The position numbers and the translations under genes are program-made. This document shows positions 1 to 11,042 of a stretch of 64,000 bases of DNA, in pieces. Position 1 is the first letter of the stretch; each line of letters opens with the position of its first letter. The notes under the pieces were generated by a model. That model was given only the letters and a program-made list of their open reading frames with translations, was not told the DNA's origin and did not search any database. The stretch spans positions 26,350,001 to 26,414,000 of the forward strand of contig NC_046679.1 of the NCBI RefSeq assembly GCF_009870125.1, read 5' to 3'. The DNA comes from Drosophila pseudoobscura (Eukaryota > Arthropoda > Insecta > Diptera > Drosophilidae).

Positions 1-457
1 AATTACAGGCACTTGATGGCCTGCTAATTTCCAAGATAAACAAAAACAGTTTCAGTTTTCAGGCAAGAGCTAACGATCGTGTGCATGCGATCATTCTATG
101 TATATAACTAGTCCTCTATATACTCGCACTTCCTCTGTATGTATGTACATTCTCTCTGTGCGGTCGATCAGTGTTTTTTTTTCGAAATGCAGTTTTCTGT
201 TTAACGGTAATTGGCATACAACTCGTGCCGATCGGCGCAACTGTAAATGTTAGCATTCGATATTACCATATTCTCTATATGCTATGTACTATATTCCGCC
301 AGAAATCAAAGGTCGAACACTTGCTGGGCTGGCTCCACAGGTCTGGGCGTTAAATTGAAAGGTGGTTTCCAAGACCAAAACGATAATTGCCAAAATGGAG
401 ATAATACGGATGATAAGATATTGCAGAGCAAAAACCAAGAAAATATCCCCAATACCT

Positions 458-643
458 GGTATTTCCCATACATGATCTCATCACGGGAATTTCCCATAAA
501 CTCATCATCCGTGGAAATGAATTACTGAGAGCTCAATTACCCTTCAGAATTTTCTAGTTTAAAAATACCGCCATCAAATAAAGTACCAATAGCTGGAAGT
601 GGAGGGAAATGTCCCTTTCACTCATCAGTGAAGGGAATTTCCC
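458..643. promoter_or_regulatory. cluster of kappa-B-like (Rel/NF-kB) sites
   Basis: Four kappa-B-like words lie within 186 bases: GGTATTTCCC at 458–467, GGGAATTTCCC at 485–495, GGGAAATGTCCC near 604–614, and a second GGGAATTTCCC at 633–643. The two 11-base palindromes are perfect GGG-AATTT-CCC sites of the type bound by Drosophila Dorsal, Dif or Relish. Clustering of such sites is typical of immune or dorsoventral enhancers. The flanks of the sites share a CTCATCA word, so part of the cluster may come from local duplication. Which gene it serves is unknown. Confidence 0.45.
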
Positions 644-2066
644 ACTTAGTCACATCCACGCGAAAAGGGGGAGGGGGGGTGGGATCGAATCATATCAACA
701 CAAAAGAAACGCAAAAAAGGCATACAAAAATAAATCATATATTTTTGGCAATTAAACAATCGAATAAGGGGAGGGGGGGTAGGGTTAAAGGGTTGACTAA
801 GAAAGTAACACCAACCTTTTGTTCTTGCTAATCAGCCACTGGAAATAATGTTGATTCTCTTGTTGAATGGAAATTTAAAACACAAAAATGCACTGGCACA
901 CTCACTGTCACAGTCACTGTCACCGTCACCGTCACAGTTATGTGAACGGACGAGAACACTACTATACTCTTGAATTTTTGTAAACAATTTCGCGATTAGG
1001 CTAACAATTTTTGTAAATAAGAAGAGAACGGACGTTTGTTGAAGATTAAAACGAAATTATTATTATTATTATTTCAGTGGGCAGAGGGGAGCAGGGGGTT
1101 TTGAACATCCAAACACTTGGAAGGTGTTGACTTTCGAGATTAGATTAATAACATTTCCACACACACACACACACACACGAGCGCGCACGCACTCATTTCT
1201 CACTGCTTAAGTAATTATCAGCCATTTTGTTCAACACCAAATAAATCACACACTAGCAGCAGTGGCAACAACAACAACGTGAAGAGCAATTGCAATATCA
1301 GCAATAAGAGGAATTAATTGATTTTAATAAAAACAATGCGAGCGGGAAAAATTATTCGGGCGCGCGTTTCCACTTTGGACACCACTGATCGAGGCGGCAG
1401 AACTGGAAGCAGCGGAGGGTAGCTGCGCTGCTGCTGCTGCTGCCTACGTCACTGGCAGGCACTCTCACAAATTTAATTTATTTAAGAATTATTACAACAA
1501 AAAAGCAGCAAGACTCGCGAAGAAATGAAAGAAGCAACGGAGGCAAATAAAAGTATTTATTTGTCCATGGAAAATTTCCAAACGCTGCCAAAACCTCCAT
1601 CCCTCCCCTCCCGACACTGCCAACGTCCGCTGCTTCCACTGTTGTTCACATGTGTGTGAGTGAGTGTGTGCTGCTGTGCGCAACAGCTGATCGTTGATTA
1701 TTGATTTTTTATTTTAATACTGGAATTATATGTACACTCTCTCCACACACGCAATTCTTGCTATTGTTGATCAACTAAATGATAAATACTGACTGTCGAT
1801 TGCCGAGTATTTTGCGCACATTTCATTTCCAAGAGCAGAGAAAAAGATTAAATGCCACAATATTGCACTTCACGAGGCGTTCTGTTGTTGTTGCATTTGC
1901 TGCTGGCCGCTGCCCTTTCCGTTCGCGCACAATTAAAAGCTTGGTACGCAGCTTATCACAAAACAATATTATTCGGCACAAAAACACACATTCCACACAC
2001 ACACACGCACACACAAATATCAAAATATCCAGCCAGCGTAGTTGTTTGCTGGAAGTTTTTCCACAA

Positions 2067-2148
2067 AACGACCGCACGTACCACTGCTCGCGATAAAATT
2101 AAATTTTAAAAATTAAAAAGACGGACAACGACCGTTCGTACCACCGCT
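2067..2148. repeat. 60-base tandem duplication, with a third partial copy at 2649–2686
   Basis: The word ACGACCG..CGTACCAC.GCT appears at about 2068–2088 and again at 2128–2148, offset by 60 bases. Between the two lies an AT-rich block that starts CGCGATAAAATTAAA and ends AAAAAGACGGA (2089–2125). That block recurs with small changes at 2649–2686. The 520 bases between the second and third blocks contain a copy of the dispersed TTAGCCCACTTAA repeat. Confidence 0.7.
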
Positions 2149-2419
2149 TTCGTTTTATTTTTACACTATAAATTGGGCTAGAATCGTGTTGGAAGAAAAA
2201 CAATAAAAAAACATAACAACATCCACAACTAATCATCTGATTAAACTCTTATATTATATTTTGGGTCTGCCGTTCTTTCAAATTGCGCGCCCATGCCTCA
2301 GAAAAAAGGTATGGACAACAGGTATAGCGGCCCAGAAAATGCAGCCACTGCAAGGTTATATCAACCCTTTTGCCCAATATACCTTGAAGACAAATATCCA
2401 ATTTTGAGAGGTGGGATTT

Positions 2420-2509
2420 CTATAAAGCTTGCCATTTGGCTTGGCTCTTTTTGCCTGTTGTCCATACCCGTGTCAATAGTCCATTCAAAATTCCGCTCTC
2501 CCGACTCAT
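2420..2509 (-). CDS. short orphan ORF of 29 codons, doubtful
   Basis: An ATG at 2509 in a good context (GACGAAAAAATG) opens a 29-codon frame with stop at 2420–2422. It begins MSRESGILNGLLTRV and has no recognisable domain. It is mentioned only because it lies just downstream, in the minus direction, of a copy of the same dispersed repeat that precedes three other minus-strand genes in this window. It may be a relic 5' end or chance. Confidence 0.12.
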   Translation of the reverse strand: MSRESGILNGLLTRVWTTGKKSQAKWQAL

Positions 2510-2544
2510 TTTTTCGTCGCAAGGGAGGAGCAGTAGAGCGCAGC

Positions 2545-2640
2545 AGTAGGACCGTTCGACCCTCAGAGAAACCGTAAATATAGGATACAAAACAAACTTA
2601 GCCCACTTAAAGCCCCTGTATTTAATAAGGTAATATTTGT
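2545..2640. repeat. dispersed TTAGCCCACTTAA repeat, copy 1 (short)
   Basis: CTTAGCCCACTTAAAGCCCC followed by TGTATTTAATA at about 2597–2630 matches the 5' landmarks of the copies at 8.5, 10.3 and 14.5 kb. It is preceded by ACCCTCAGAGAAACCGTAAATATA, which resembles in reverse the motif-6-like cluster at 17.35 kb. The rest of the element is absent. Confidence 0.5.
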
Positions 2641-3362
2641 ATTACCCCCGCGATAAAAATTAAAATTTAAAAATTAAAAAGACGGAAACAGTGGTAAGAC
2701 AGAAAATTGCCATTCACACTTTGCGCATGCATGCACGCGTTGTATGGGGTATGGAACCGCATTAAATATGACATTCAATTTTAAAAGTTTGGCCTTTTTA
2801 CAAACAAGATTTTTAACAAAACAAATTGTGGAAAGTAAATCAAAGTATTTTCCTCTCACTGGAGTGTTTTGAGTGAAGATCACAAGACCGAGTTATTAAT
2901 CGAATATGCGATAAGTATTCCATTTTTTTCGCACATCTCTAGAAACATCGCATTGTAAGTATGTTTATGTTGGCGGGAAGTTCAAATCACACTTCAATTT
3001 GTAGATGACATCTACCAGATGTAGATTCTCATAGAATATAAGGGGTAGAGCAACTAAAAGTGAAAACCATTTGAAAATATTCAATGTAAAATTTTGAATA
3101 TTTTACAGACCATATAAAAACCAATTTATGAGCAATAAATATGAAGAATTTTTTGCCTTGGTATGCCCTTCACACTTTCGGCACCCGCTGTCAAACTCTG
3201 CTCCAAACAAACAAACTTTGCAACTTCATTTTCACCCCAAAGAAAATCAATAAAAATGGCGCATTGCACTGAAGCCATTACGCCACCAGAAACAGAAACA
3301 GAAACAGCCAAAGGAGTGGAGTAGAAACTCCATTCACCATTTTCCTCCACCCCGCCACTCAC

Positions 3363-6300
3363 CTGCTCAATGTCAAAGTCCCATTCGGGCGAGGGCGAGC
3401 GTGCTGTTCGGCCGCCGGGAGGGGGTGTACGTGTACCCAGGGCCGGGGATCCTGCCTGCGGCTCCTCGGGTATGACAGCGAAGCGCCCGCGCTGCAGGAT
3501 GGGTGAAATGGCGCCATAATTAGCTGCAACGGGAGAAAACAATTAGCAAAAGTCAGACAGAGGATTTCGATCCAACACTTACATGTGGGCATCAGGCGGA
3601 AGCGTCCCAGCGTCGTTTCCGGCGGTCCCTGGGGCGTGGATGATGTGATGCGGAAGCGTCCGCGGCGAGCGGCGGCTACATCCTCATAGCTGCCGCCCCC
3701 TGCCGCTCCTCCTCCAGCACTACTGTGCATGCTGTTAAAATATATTTTTTTTTTAAAGTTAATTCTAGACCACGCTGCAATAAAGAAAGAGGGAGAATGA
3801 AAATCAATGGTCAGTGAATGGTATTAACGGGTTCCTTGCACGCAACGGTTTCTTTTGAGCGCCTCAAAGTGCGCTACGAAACGGACCCCAGTATGGCCGC
3901 TCGCTCATGCAGGAGGATATCATAATTTAAAAGCTCACAAAAAAATGCACTAAAATGACAGAAAACATTCCTCAAAAGTGTGCCATTCAAGTCATTCAAC
4001 TGACGAAAGAGAGGGTCAGACACAGAGAGAAAAAGAGAGAGAGAGAGAGAGGGCAATGAAAAGAAAAAAGAGAAAGAAAGAGAGAGAGAGAGAGAGAGCG
4101 GGCGGTCGAACAGCTGTCTTTCCGCCACGCGACAACGCGGCGTATGTGTATTTTTTCGTCAAATTGAAACGTTCTCTCTGTTTTCGCTCCATTAATTACA
4201 AATTCTGACGAATTTCGCTAGAAATTTATTAGTTTATTTTGTGCGACATTTTCATTAGACATTTCTACACATCAAAGAGATGGAATGTCATTTATTACGG
4301 CTAGACGGGCTTATGGGGGGTTTTTATGGCGATATTCTTACAATAGAAGAAGCTATGGTTAAAGAATTGCATTACTTGCAGAAAAATGATGCCAGTAAAG
4401 CAGAGCAAATGATTGGAACTAATACAAAAAATGAATACCATAGATTAGAGGCATAAATTTGTATAAAACTTAGCTTTCTTCAAAATTTAATCTACATTGT
4501 TTGATCGGAAATTTCTCTATTGGCTAAATTCCCATTAAATTTTCCATTTTACGTCACTGATTTCGCATTTGCCGTCTTTTATCTCTCAGATATTCCTTGG
4601 CACTTTTCTAGAATTCTTTTGCCTTATTTACGTAAACAAGTCAATGAATGAACAAGACAAGGAATATACATATTTATTTGATTCGAGCAATTTACGAGTA
4701 TTTACCTAAATAAATTCGTTTGCTTCTTGTTCTGTAAGCTCCCAGAAATGAAAGAGCTCTGAAGTTTATTTTGTTATAAATTTTGATCAACGTTTAATCA
4801 AAGAAATATGCACTTTTAATTACGACATTTGCTCAATTTCACTATGAATATTATTCTGTAAGCTTTATTTTCCGATATTTCTCACGACTGGTATTTTTGC
4901 GGCACTGCCAAGAGAACGTTTGCATAACACGCACAAGCGAACACAGGAATAAAATGTACTATATATCATTCCGATACATCATATATAGTATCATTCAGTT
5001 ATGGGCATAACCACTGTGGATGTGTTCTCGGAAACTGTTTGATGATTTTTGTTTTTTTTTTTATTGATTTTTGCTCTACTTATTGCTTTTCGCGTTGTTC
5101 GACAAATTAACATAGAAACAAAAAAAAACACCGAATTATAATATTTAGAACCCGCTGCAAACACTTTCCGACTGTGGGCCCGTGGAAATAATAAAAACAA
5201 AGAGCATGAGAACTCAAACAAAGCAGAGACAGAGAGACACACACAGAGACAGAGACACAGAGAGAGACAGAGAGAGATAGAGAGAGAGCAGGCGGCTGGC
5301 TGGTGCTGCGGAATTTCGCGTTTTGTTTTATGCAACTGCCAAAAATTAAATTGGCCAACAACAGCGACGCGACGCGACGCGACGAGACCGAGCGAGTCCG
5401 AAAGCGAAAACGAAACGCGGCCAAAATGAATGCAGCACCAAAATAAACCGAACGAAATTGCGGCCGAAGAAGCCAAAAGCGAGAAAGAGCAAGCAACAAC
5501 TAGTCCAACAACAAGAGTCCAAAATGCATTCGCTAATTGACAAAGAGAGCCCAGGCAAGGCAAGGTATACTCAGAACAAGGTATGGCTGTGCAAGAGAGC
5601 GGCCTCTCATTGGCAGCCAAACCTGTTTCAGTGCGAGCACTATGCGAGGAAGAGAGAGTACTGCCTTACCCTGGTATTTAATATACCTTGGGTGCAACCA
5701 AAGAAAAACAGAGACGGAGAGAGAATGCCAGAGAGAAACTGAACTGCATTCGATTGGGGTTCATTTAAAGCCGACGCAGATAACAAAAAAAAAAAATGGT
5801 CGCATGTGCAATGAAGAGAGCGTGAGCGAAGAGAGACAGAGAGGAGCAGCATTATGTTTAATTCATAAAAGCACAGAGGCAAAGCAGAGAGTCGTCTCCC
5901 ACAGAACGAACCAGAAACTGCGTATACGCAATAAAAACAAATACAAAAGAGCGTTCGGCCATCAGCTGTTTCCTTTGCAAAACCAAACACGTGAGCGCAC
6001 AGAGAGGGGGAGGGATGGAAAGAGATATTGCTTGGTGCTAATTGGAGACTGTTTGTACAGATGCGCTGCCGACGCTTCTGATGCTGATGGGGATGAGCAT
6101 GGTGGCAGAGGGAGGATATGGAGGATGCCGATGATGAAAATAAAAATAAAATTTAATTGGAAAAGTGAGTGACTCATTCCGCTTGGGCGGACTATTAGTG
6201 AAGAAGGAAGAAAATAAAGACGAAAAGCATCCAATAGCCATTTCATGCTCTGATGCAATCAAGTCCAGACGAAGAACTTTTCTGTCCCAGGAATTGTGTT

Positions 6301-8321
6301 CAATTTATATCTTTGTCATTTCTATATATACATATATCTATCTTTCATTTGATATAGCATTTCCATGTCAATCAACAACTAATACTGATCGTCAGTATGC
6401 AATCCGCCGCTGATCAAGCGCACAAAAACTTGCAGACATGGTATGAAAAAATTTGTTACAATTAGAAGGGGAATTATTAAAATTATAAAAAATTTTAAGA
6501 AGCGATGAATAGATTTTCTTTTTGAATTTTCCGACAATTATCTGAGGCACGACCGACACATCCATCCAATCCATCATTATAGTCAACAGTTTAAAGGAAA
6601 ACAATTTTCACGTTTCGCTTGGCGAAGAATCTGACGCGATTTGCGTCTGAGGGAAAACTATTGCCCACCCACAAAGGAAATTTCTGCTATTCTCGTTGGG
6701 TTTTCTTTGTGTTTCTTTTGGGCGCGCATCCAAACATGTGACTCGGACCGGACCCCCTCCCCACGCAAGCACCAGTCCTCGACAGAGGATGACATCATGG
6801 GCGGCGTTGTGGGGGGTTGGTTGAGTGACGAGGACCTGGTCGGGCAGACAGTTGGGGCCGACAAACAAACACACACAAACGTGTGAAATATGAAAAACAG
6901 TTTATAAATAGGGAAAGAGCAGCTCGATTCTCTTTTACTTTTGGCCTTTGCTGCTCACATAAATTGGTTGTTGCTTTTATTTTGGTCGAATGTCAAATGC
7001 GTTTGTTGGCCCCGGGCTCCGGCGTCAGGTGAGAGCCGTGACGACCACAACCCGGCGAAAGTGAAAGTTTTTGAGGGTCACAGGGTGGCAAAGAAAGGTT
7101 GTACCGATGTACCACATTCATTCAGAATTTCGTTCAACACATGATGTCAGTATTTCGATTATTTCGATTATCAGCCCGTCTATATAATGATTTGCAGATG
7201 TCTGGCCAAGCAGACATGCCGTAGCTAATTGTGTCCCTCTATCTGTATCTTCCACTCACTCTCTATCAATCTGTGTCTCTCTGTGTCGCATTATCAGCGT
7301 GAAAACTCATTTCAATGAACCACATCGTGCGTGCATATATTATATGTATGTATATATGTATGTATGTATGGACCCTGCGTCCGGGTATATTATTTTTGCA
7401 TGTGCTCTTTTGTTTTGTTTACTGTTGCGCTCCGTTCCGTACTTGTGCGGGCGATAAGAGGGGCTTTTCGCTATCTGCCGCTGGGGAGGGCGCTAGCATA
7501 AATCACTTTCCCACTATAGTTTCCGTAGATACGATGTGCAAAAGTATGAAATGTAATAAAACTTTATATAATATTCCGTCGGGGCAAGGCATTTCGCCGG
7601 CTTCTATTAAGACAGTGTGCCAGAGGGAGAGAAGAGAGGTTTACGTCACAGGCAAATCAACAACAACCGGCAAAATACTAACGGTACAACCACCCACCAT
7701 TCCGAGAGAGCGCCAAGTCCGAAAGGAGAACGAGAGAGAGAGCGTTCACATTGGGGGTGTATGTTGTGTCACACACCCTCTCACCGTCCTCGAATGCCTT
7801 GACAACATGTGAGACCCAAATCGAAATTTTGAAAAGCCCTGCATCTGGTCTGCTGTTCAGATTACTTGCTATTATCGCATATATTTCACAATTACTTCGA
7901 TGTCTTGTGTCGCCCGTTGGCGTCCCACACTCACTTTCGATCGCATTTAGTGGCTAAAATTAAGTTAAATCACTGACAGACACTCACTCACACAGGCCCA
8001 AAACGGAAAAAACGTCACGAGGGGCAGTGGGTGGCCAATACACACTAGCAAACAGCTGGCAACAACAACAACACCAGAATAAGAACTCACCCAAAGAAAA
8101 TATTATATTGTATTTATGTAAATTAGCACTGAATTCGTTCTGCTTCTGAATTTATATCCTTAAAAAACACTTTAGGCACTGGTATCATTCGGCATTTTGA
8201 TTGCCCTTTCACTTACGACACTCGGGAAAAACTTTCATTAAGATTTCGCGCGACTTCGCGCCGTATCCTTGGGCTATTACGCTGTCACACGTGTGTTTGT
8301 CCACTCTTACAAACCGGTCAT
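3363..8321 (-). CDS. unidentified protein with RFx[V/I] motifs, 5' coding part only
   Basis: Three exons fit in phase. Exon 1 codes from ATG 8321 to 8311 (M-T-G-F, donor GTAAGA); exon 2 is 3583–3731 (acceptor TTTTAACAG, donor GTAAGT); exon 3 is 3363–3523 (acceptor CCGTTGCAG, donor GTGAGT). The product starts MTGFMHSSAGGGAAGGG, then has three GRF-type motifs: RFRI, RFRL and RFAV. It continues into a Pro/Arg/Ser-rich segment ending EWDFDIEQ. RFx[V/I] is the docking motif for the SPAK/OSR1 (fly Fray) kinase C-terminal domain, so a Fray/WNK-pathway partner is one inference; the family itself is not recognised. The gene continues past the left edge. If exon 1 is wrong, ATG 3730 is the alternative start. 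The 3.7–8.3 kb intron is long, which is usual for regulated first introns. Confidence 0.6.
3732..8310. other. long first intron of the left-edge gene
   Basis: No coding frame is supported. The stretch has GA-rich runs at 4029–4098, 5220–5290 and 7725–7745, a CGACG run at 5369–5391, and TATG repeats near 7345–7370. The segment 5370–5450 (purine-rich, ending CCAAAATGAATGCAGC, stop after a few codons) looks like an untranslated leader and could be part of an alternative first exon, but no donor was fixed. Frames across it, including a 209-codon minus frame at 4991–5620, are low-complexity CT/GA artefacts. Confidence 0.5.
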
Positions 8322-8444
8322 GCTGATTTCACTGCATTCCTTGCGGTTTCTGCTCTTGTGTAACAAGCAGCAGGATCAATTAGTTTAAACATTTAAAAAC
8401 AGTTACAACTTTAAATAAAAATAATAAAATTTCGAGCGCAACGG

Positions 8445-8525
8445 CAACAGTGTGACCGCGGATCTACCGATAAAATATACTTATACCGAAATATACCGTC
8501 TTATTGTCAAATATACCGATGAAAA
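8445..8525 (-). promoter_or_regulatory. housekeeping core promoter: Ohler motif 1 with upstream motif 6 copies
   Basis: Read on the minus strand, CGGTCACACTG at about 8449–8459 is a match to Ohler motif 1 (YGGTCACACTR, bound by M1BP). Directly upstream, at 8465–8520, there are several CGGTATATTT-like words fitting Ohler motif 6 (KTYRGTATWTTT). Motifs 1 and 6 commonly occur together in Drosophila housekeeping promoters. The strand and position place a start site near 8440, about 120 bases before the proposed ATG at 8321. Confidence 0.65.
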
Positions 8526-8765
8526 ACGATTTTAGCCCACTTAACCCCCCTCTATTTAACAACTTTAGCTAATTCATGGAAAATAATAGTTTGTAAATTC
8601 TTCTAGAAACGGTTTCTTTTTAATTACGAAAAATTCCTCATTATTTTTCACCTAAACTGTGCTAAAATTCTTCAAGATTCATCGTATTCGTGGCGAATTC
8701 GGGTTGACAATGGCTTAATCGTCCTATGTACACTTCAAGTTGGACCAAAATTGAATTTAATTAAT
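8526..8765. repeat. dispersed TTAGCCCACTTAA repeat, copy 2
   Basis: Begins TTTTAGCCCACTTAACCCCC then TCTATTTAAC at about 8530–8560, keeps TTTGTAAATTCTT and TTCACCT in the middle, and ends with GGCTTAATCGTCC near 8712–8725. It is more diverged than the copies at 10.3 and 14.5 kb. It starts about 70 bases upstream of the motif 1 promoter of the left-edge gene. No terminal inverted repeats or coding frame are visible. Confidence 0.6.
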
Positions 8766-9093
8766 TTTTGAAATTAACTAAATGACTTAATTAAATGAAA
8801 ATTTTAAATACATTAACTAATAAAAGTAGCATAGTTTTTTAATTATTGTTTGGGGCTTTGATCGAGTGATCTAATAGATATTTGTTGTTCTTTTCTAATT
8901 GATACCAATAGTTTAGTTTACTTAAATAATGTCCAACATTTTTGTAGGTTGCAGATCAAGAATCGAATGCATTGTTCGCTATACCGCGGCTATACAAAAA
9001 CCAACATTTTGTACGATTTGCAGTTCCGGGGAAGGGCTAAAGCCAGACGCGATAATTCTATATACACTAGGCTACACAGCCGTCTAATAAATT

Positions 9094-10235
9094 CTATGAA
9101 ATCAGGTCCTTCTTCTCCTCGGACAGCTTGCCGCCATCGCTGGGGTGCTTCTTGGACGACACCGGCGCTGCCGGCGACTGCTTCTTGCCATACAGCATAT
9201 CCACGAAAAGAGCTGCAAAAACGAGGACAGCGCCCAGCCACTGGCGGGCAATGAGGACGTTGCCAAAGAGCAGCACGGAGCACAGGACGGTGAAGAATTT
9301 TCGCGTCGTGGTGACCACGGAGCAGGCCAGAGGTCCGAAATTGGCCACCGTCAGGAAGATGAAGAACTGGCCGAGGGCTCCACACAGCGAAAGCAGCGAG
9401 AGATGCGTCCAGACCTCCGGATGACGGATCGCAAAATGCAAAGACTCCTTGATCTCACCTAAAGAGAGAAGATTACTCCAATTGCAAGATTTGGCAACAT
9501 GTATGAGCTGCATACCAGTCAGAAGCATGGCGAAACCGAGCATCAGAGTGCTCCAGAAGTTCATAGACTTCATCATTTGCTGGCCAGAGGGCGAGCTGGC
9601 CGCCCGAATGCGCTCCTGCACGGCGCCCGTCAGTCCATCCATGGACAAGCTGAGGAAGAGCAGGACCTCGCCGAGAAGAGTCGTCTCGGCGGGCAAATTG
9701 GCGACCTTTCCCTCCTTGTACATGAACAGAATGACGCCCAGCACGATGCTCAGTACACACGCGTATCGCGTCCAGCTGTACGATTTGCGTCCGATAAGCA
9801 CACCCAGAATCATGACGGGTATCGGCTTGGCCGACTTGCCCACAACAGCCGTGGGATAGGGAACCCAGCGCATGGCCATTGTGGTGGAGACCATAGCCAG
9901 CAGATAGGTGAGCGAGCAGGCCGCATAGGAACCGGTGTGGGTGGTATCCTCCTTTTGCGGCTTCACCGTCAGCAGCACTGCGAAAAGATGGTTAGAAAAC
10001 ACGGCCTTTAGCAGATGTACATCGACTCACCCTTAGCAAAAATGTAATTGCAGACGCACTGCACCCAGACCAGAGCCAGCGCAAAGGTGAAGCGCTCGCC
10101 CACGGATCCATCTGCCTGTACTTGTTCGCCGTACCGCCCCCGCGTCAATTTCTCTTGAACAATGCCATAAAGGAAGTAGCAGACGAAGATTCCCACGGCG
10201 TAGATCACGAAACGGCTGCGTTCGGGTACGTTCAT
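9094..10235 (-). CDS. meigo: Meigo: SLC35B1-type ER nucleotide-sugar transporter
   Basis: Three coding exons join in phase: 10031–10235, 9516–9977 and 9458–9094, giving 343 residues. The protein is a ten-span drug/metabolite-transporter fold of the UAA/SLC35B family. It has the family signature in the second and third spans ([24 protein letters not shown]) and the late stretch [24 protein letters not shown]35B1 proteins sit in the ER membrane and exchange nucleotides or nucleotide sugars. Fly meigo is known for ER homeostasis and for dendrite targeting in olfactory neurons. The tail is lysine-rich (ends KKDLIS). Both introns are short with standard GT–AG borders. The gene is divergent from the CANT1-type gene, 807 bases away, with a motif-6 promoter and a dispersed repeat between. 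The symbol rests on close family match; orthology was not tested. Confidence 0.88.
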
Positions 10236-11042
10236 TGCAGGCAGCTGTCTTTTGAATTTTAATCCTTAATTAATTGTTTAGTTTAGTGATGAGCTGGCCT
10301 AAAACGTGGCCTAAATATACCGTAAATATGCCGATAAGAAGTCGAATTTAGCCCACTAAACACCCCTATATTTAAACAGTTCAACGACTTGAGGTAAATG
10401 GCGGAAACTTTGGTGATTAATGCCATCTCTGCTCTGAGCTTCAAAAAAACCACGATATCTTTCACCTGCGCTAAATTTATGAATCTTCATTATTTTCGGT
10501 GGAATATTAAAATACCCCCTGCAATGGGTCTACAATGGGTTAATCGTTCCCCGTCAAGGATTGAAAACGTAAGAAAACTTTAGCGAGTATGGAATGTAGG
10601 GACATTGTCGCGATGAAAAAGGACCTTGCTCCACGAAGAGTGGTCATCCCACCACGAACAAGAGAGCTAATCCCAGAAAGATAGAGCAAACGGCTACCAG
10701 CTGTTCGGCTGGAATTAACTACACGGTAACTACACATTTGATACATTTTCCAATTACATATTATGTCAAATTATTTTATATTATGATTTTGTTATGAAAA
10801 TAAATAAATAAGAAAAAAATTAATGTATCACATCAATATTATATATGTATACTTCAGTAAAGATCTGGATTTCTAAAGCTTGATTTGTCGCGTCAAAAAA
10901 ACCGCCAAAAGCGTCAGCACTTGCATTTGGTCAGCTGTTTCTACTATGGGTCGCACTGTCAAATTCCAAACAAAAAAACCCAAAACCGACACATCACAAG
11001 TCTTGTTTGTGCCACACTCCAACTCCGCCGAGCCCCACATAA
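10236..11042. other. divergent promoter interval between meigo and the apyrase gene
   Basis: Near the meigo side, minus-strand words ACGGTATATTT and CGGCATATTT at about 10306–10335 fit Ohler motif 6. Near the apyrase side, GGTCGCACTG at 10949–10958 (plus) is one base off Ohler motif 1, and CAGCTG at 10932–10937 is an E-box-like motif. A dispersed repeat fills the middle. No coding frame is supported. Confidence 0.5.
10339..10600. repeat. dispersed TTAGCCCACTTAA repeat, copy 3
   Basis: Landmarks in order: ATTTAGCCCACTAAACACCC, TATATTTAAACAG, TTCAACGACTTGAGGTAAATG, TTTCACCTGCGC, TCGGTGGAATATTAAAATAC and GGGTTAATCGTTCCCC, then GGATTGAAAACG. This order is the same as in copy 4 at 14.5 kb. It starts about 100 bases upstream of the meigo ATG, in the same orientation relative to that minus-strand gene as copies 2 and 4 have to theirs. 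Confidence 0.7.

Larger units (their letters stand above)
1..3362. other. non-coding stretch, probably intron of the left-edge minus-strand gene
   Basis: No reading frame here looks coding on either strand. The minus-strand gene at 3363–8321 ends its last visible exon with a good GTGAGT donor at 3362, and no matching downstream exon is visible, so this stretch is most simply an intron running off the left edge. It holds a cluster of kappa-B-like sites (458–643), a run of GTCAC/GTCACC repeats near 903–940, CA runs near 1160, a polymorphic-looking CTG run near 1427–1442, and duplicated AT-rich segments (2067–2148, 2649–2686). Placement as intron is inference. Confidence 0.5.

Noticed and set aside
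4991..5620. 209-codon minus-strand frame, Leu/Ser/Cys-rich
   Set aside because: Driven by GA repeats and a CGACG run; no homology visible and no splice logic.
9449..10011. Plus-strand frames across meigo
   Set aside because: They lie on the opposite strand of exons that encode a clear membrane transporter and have no domain of their own.
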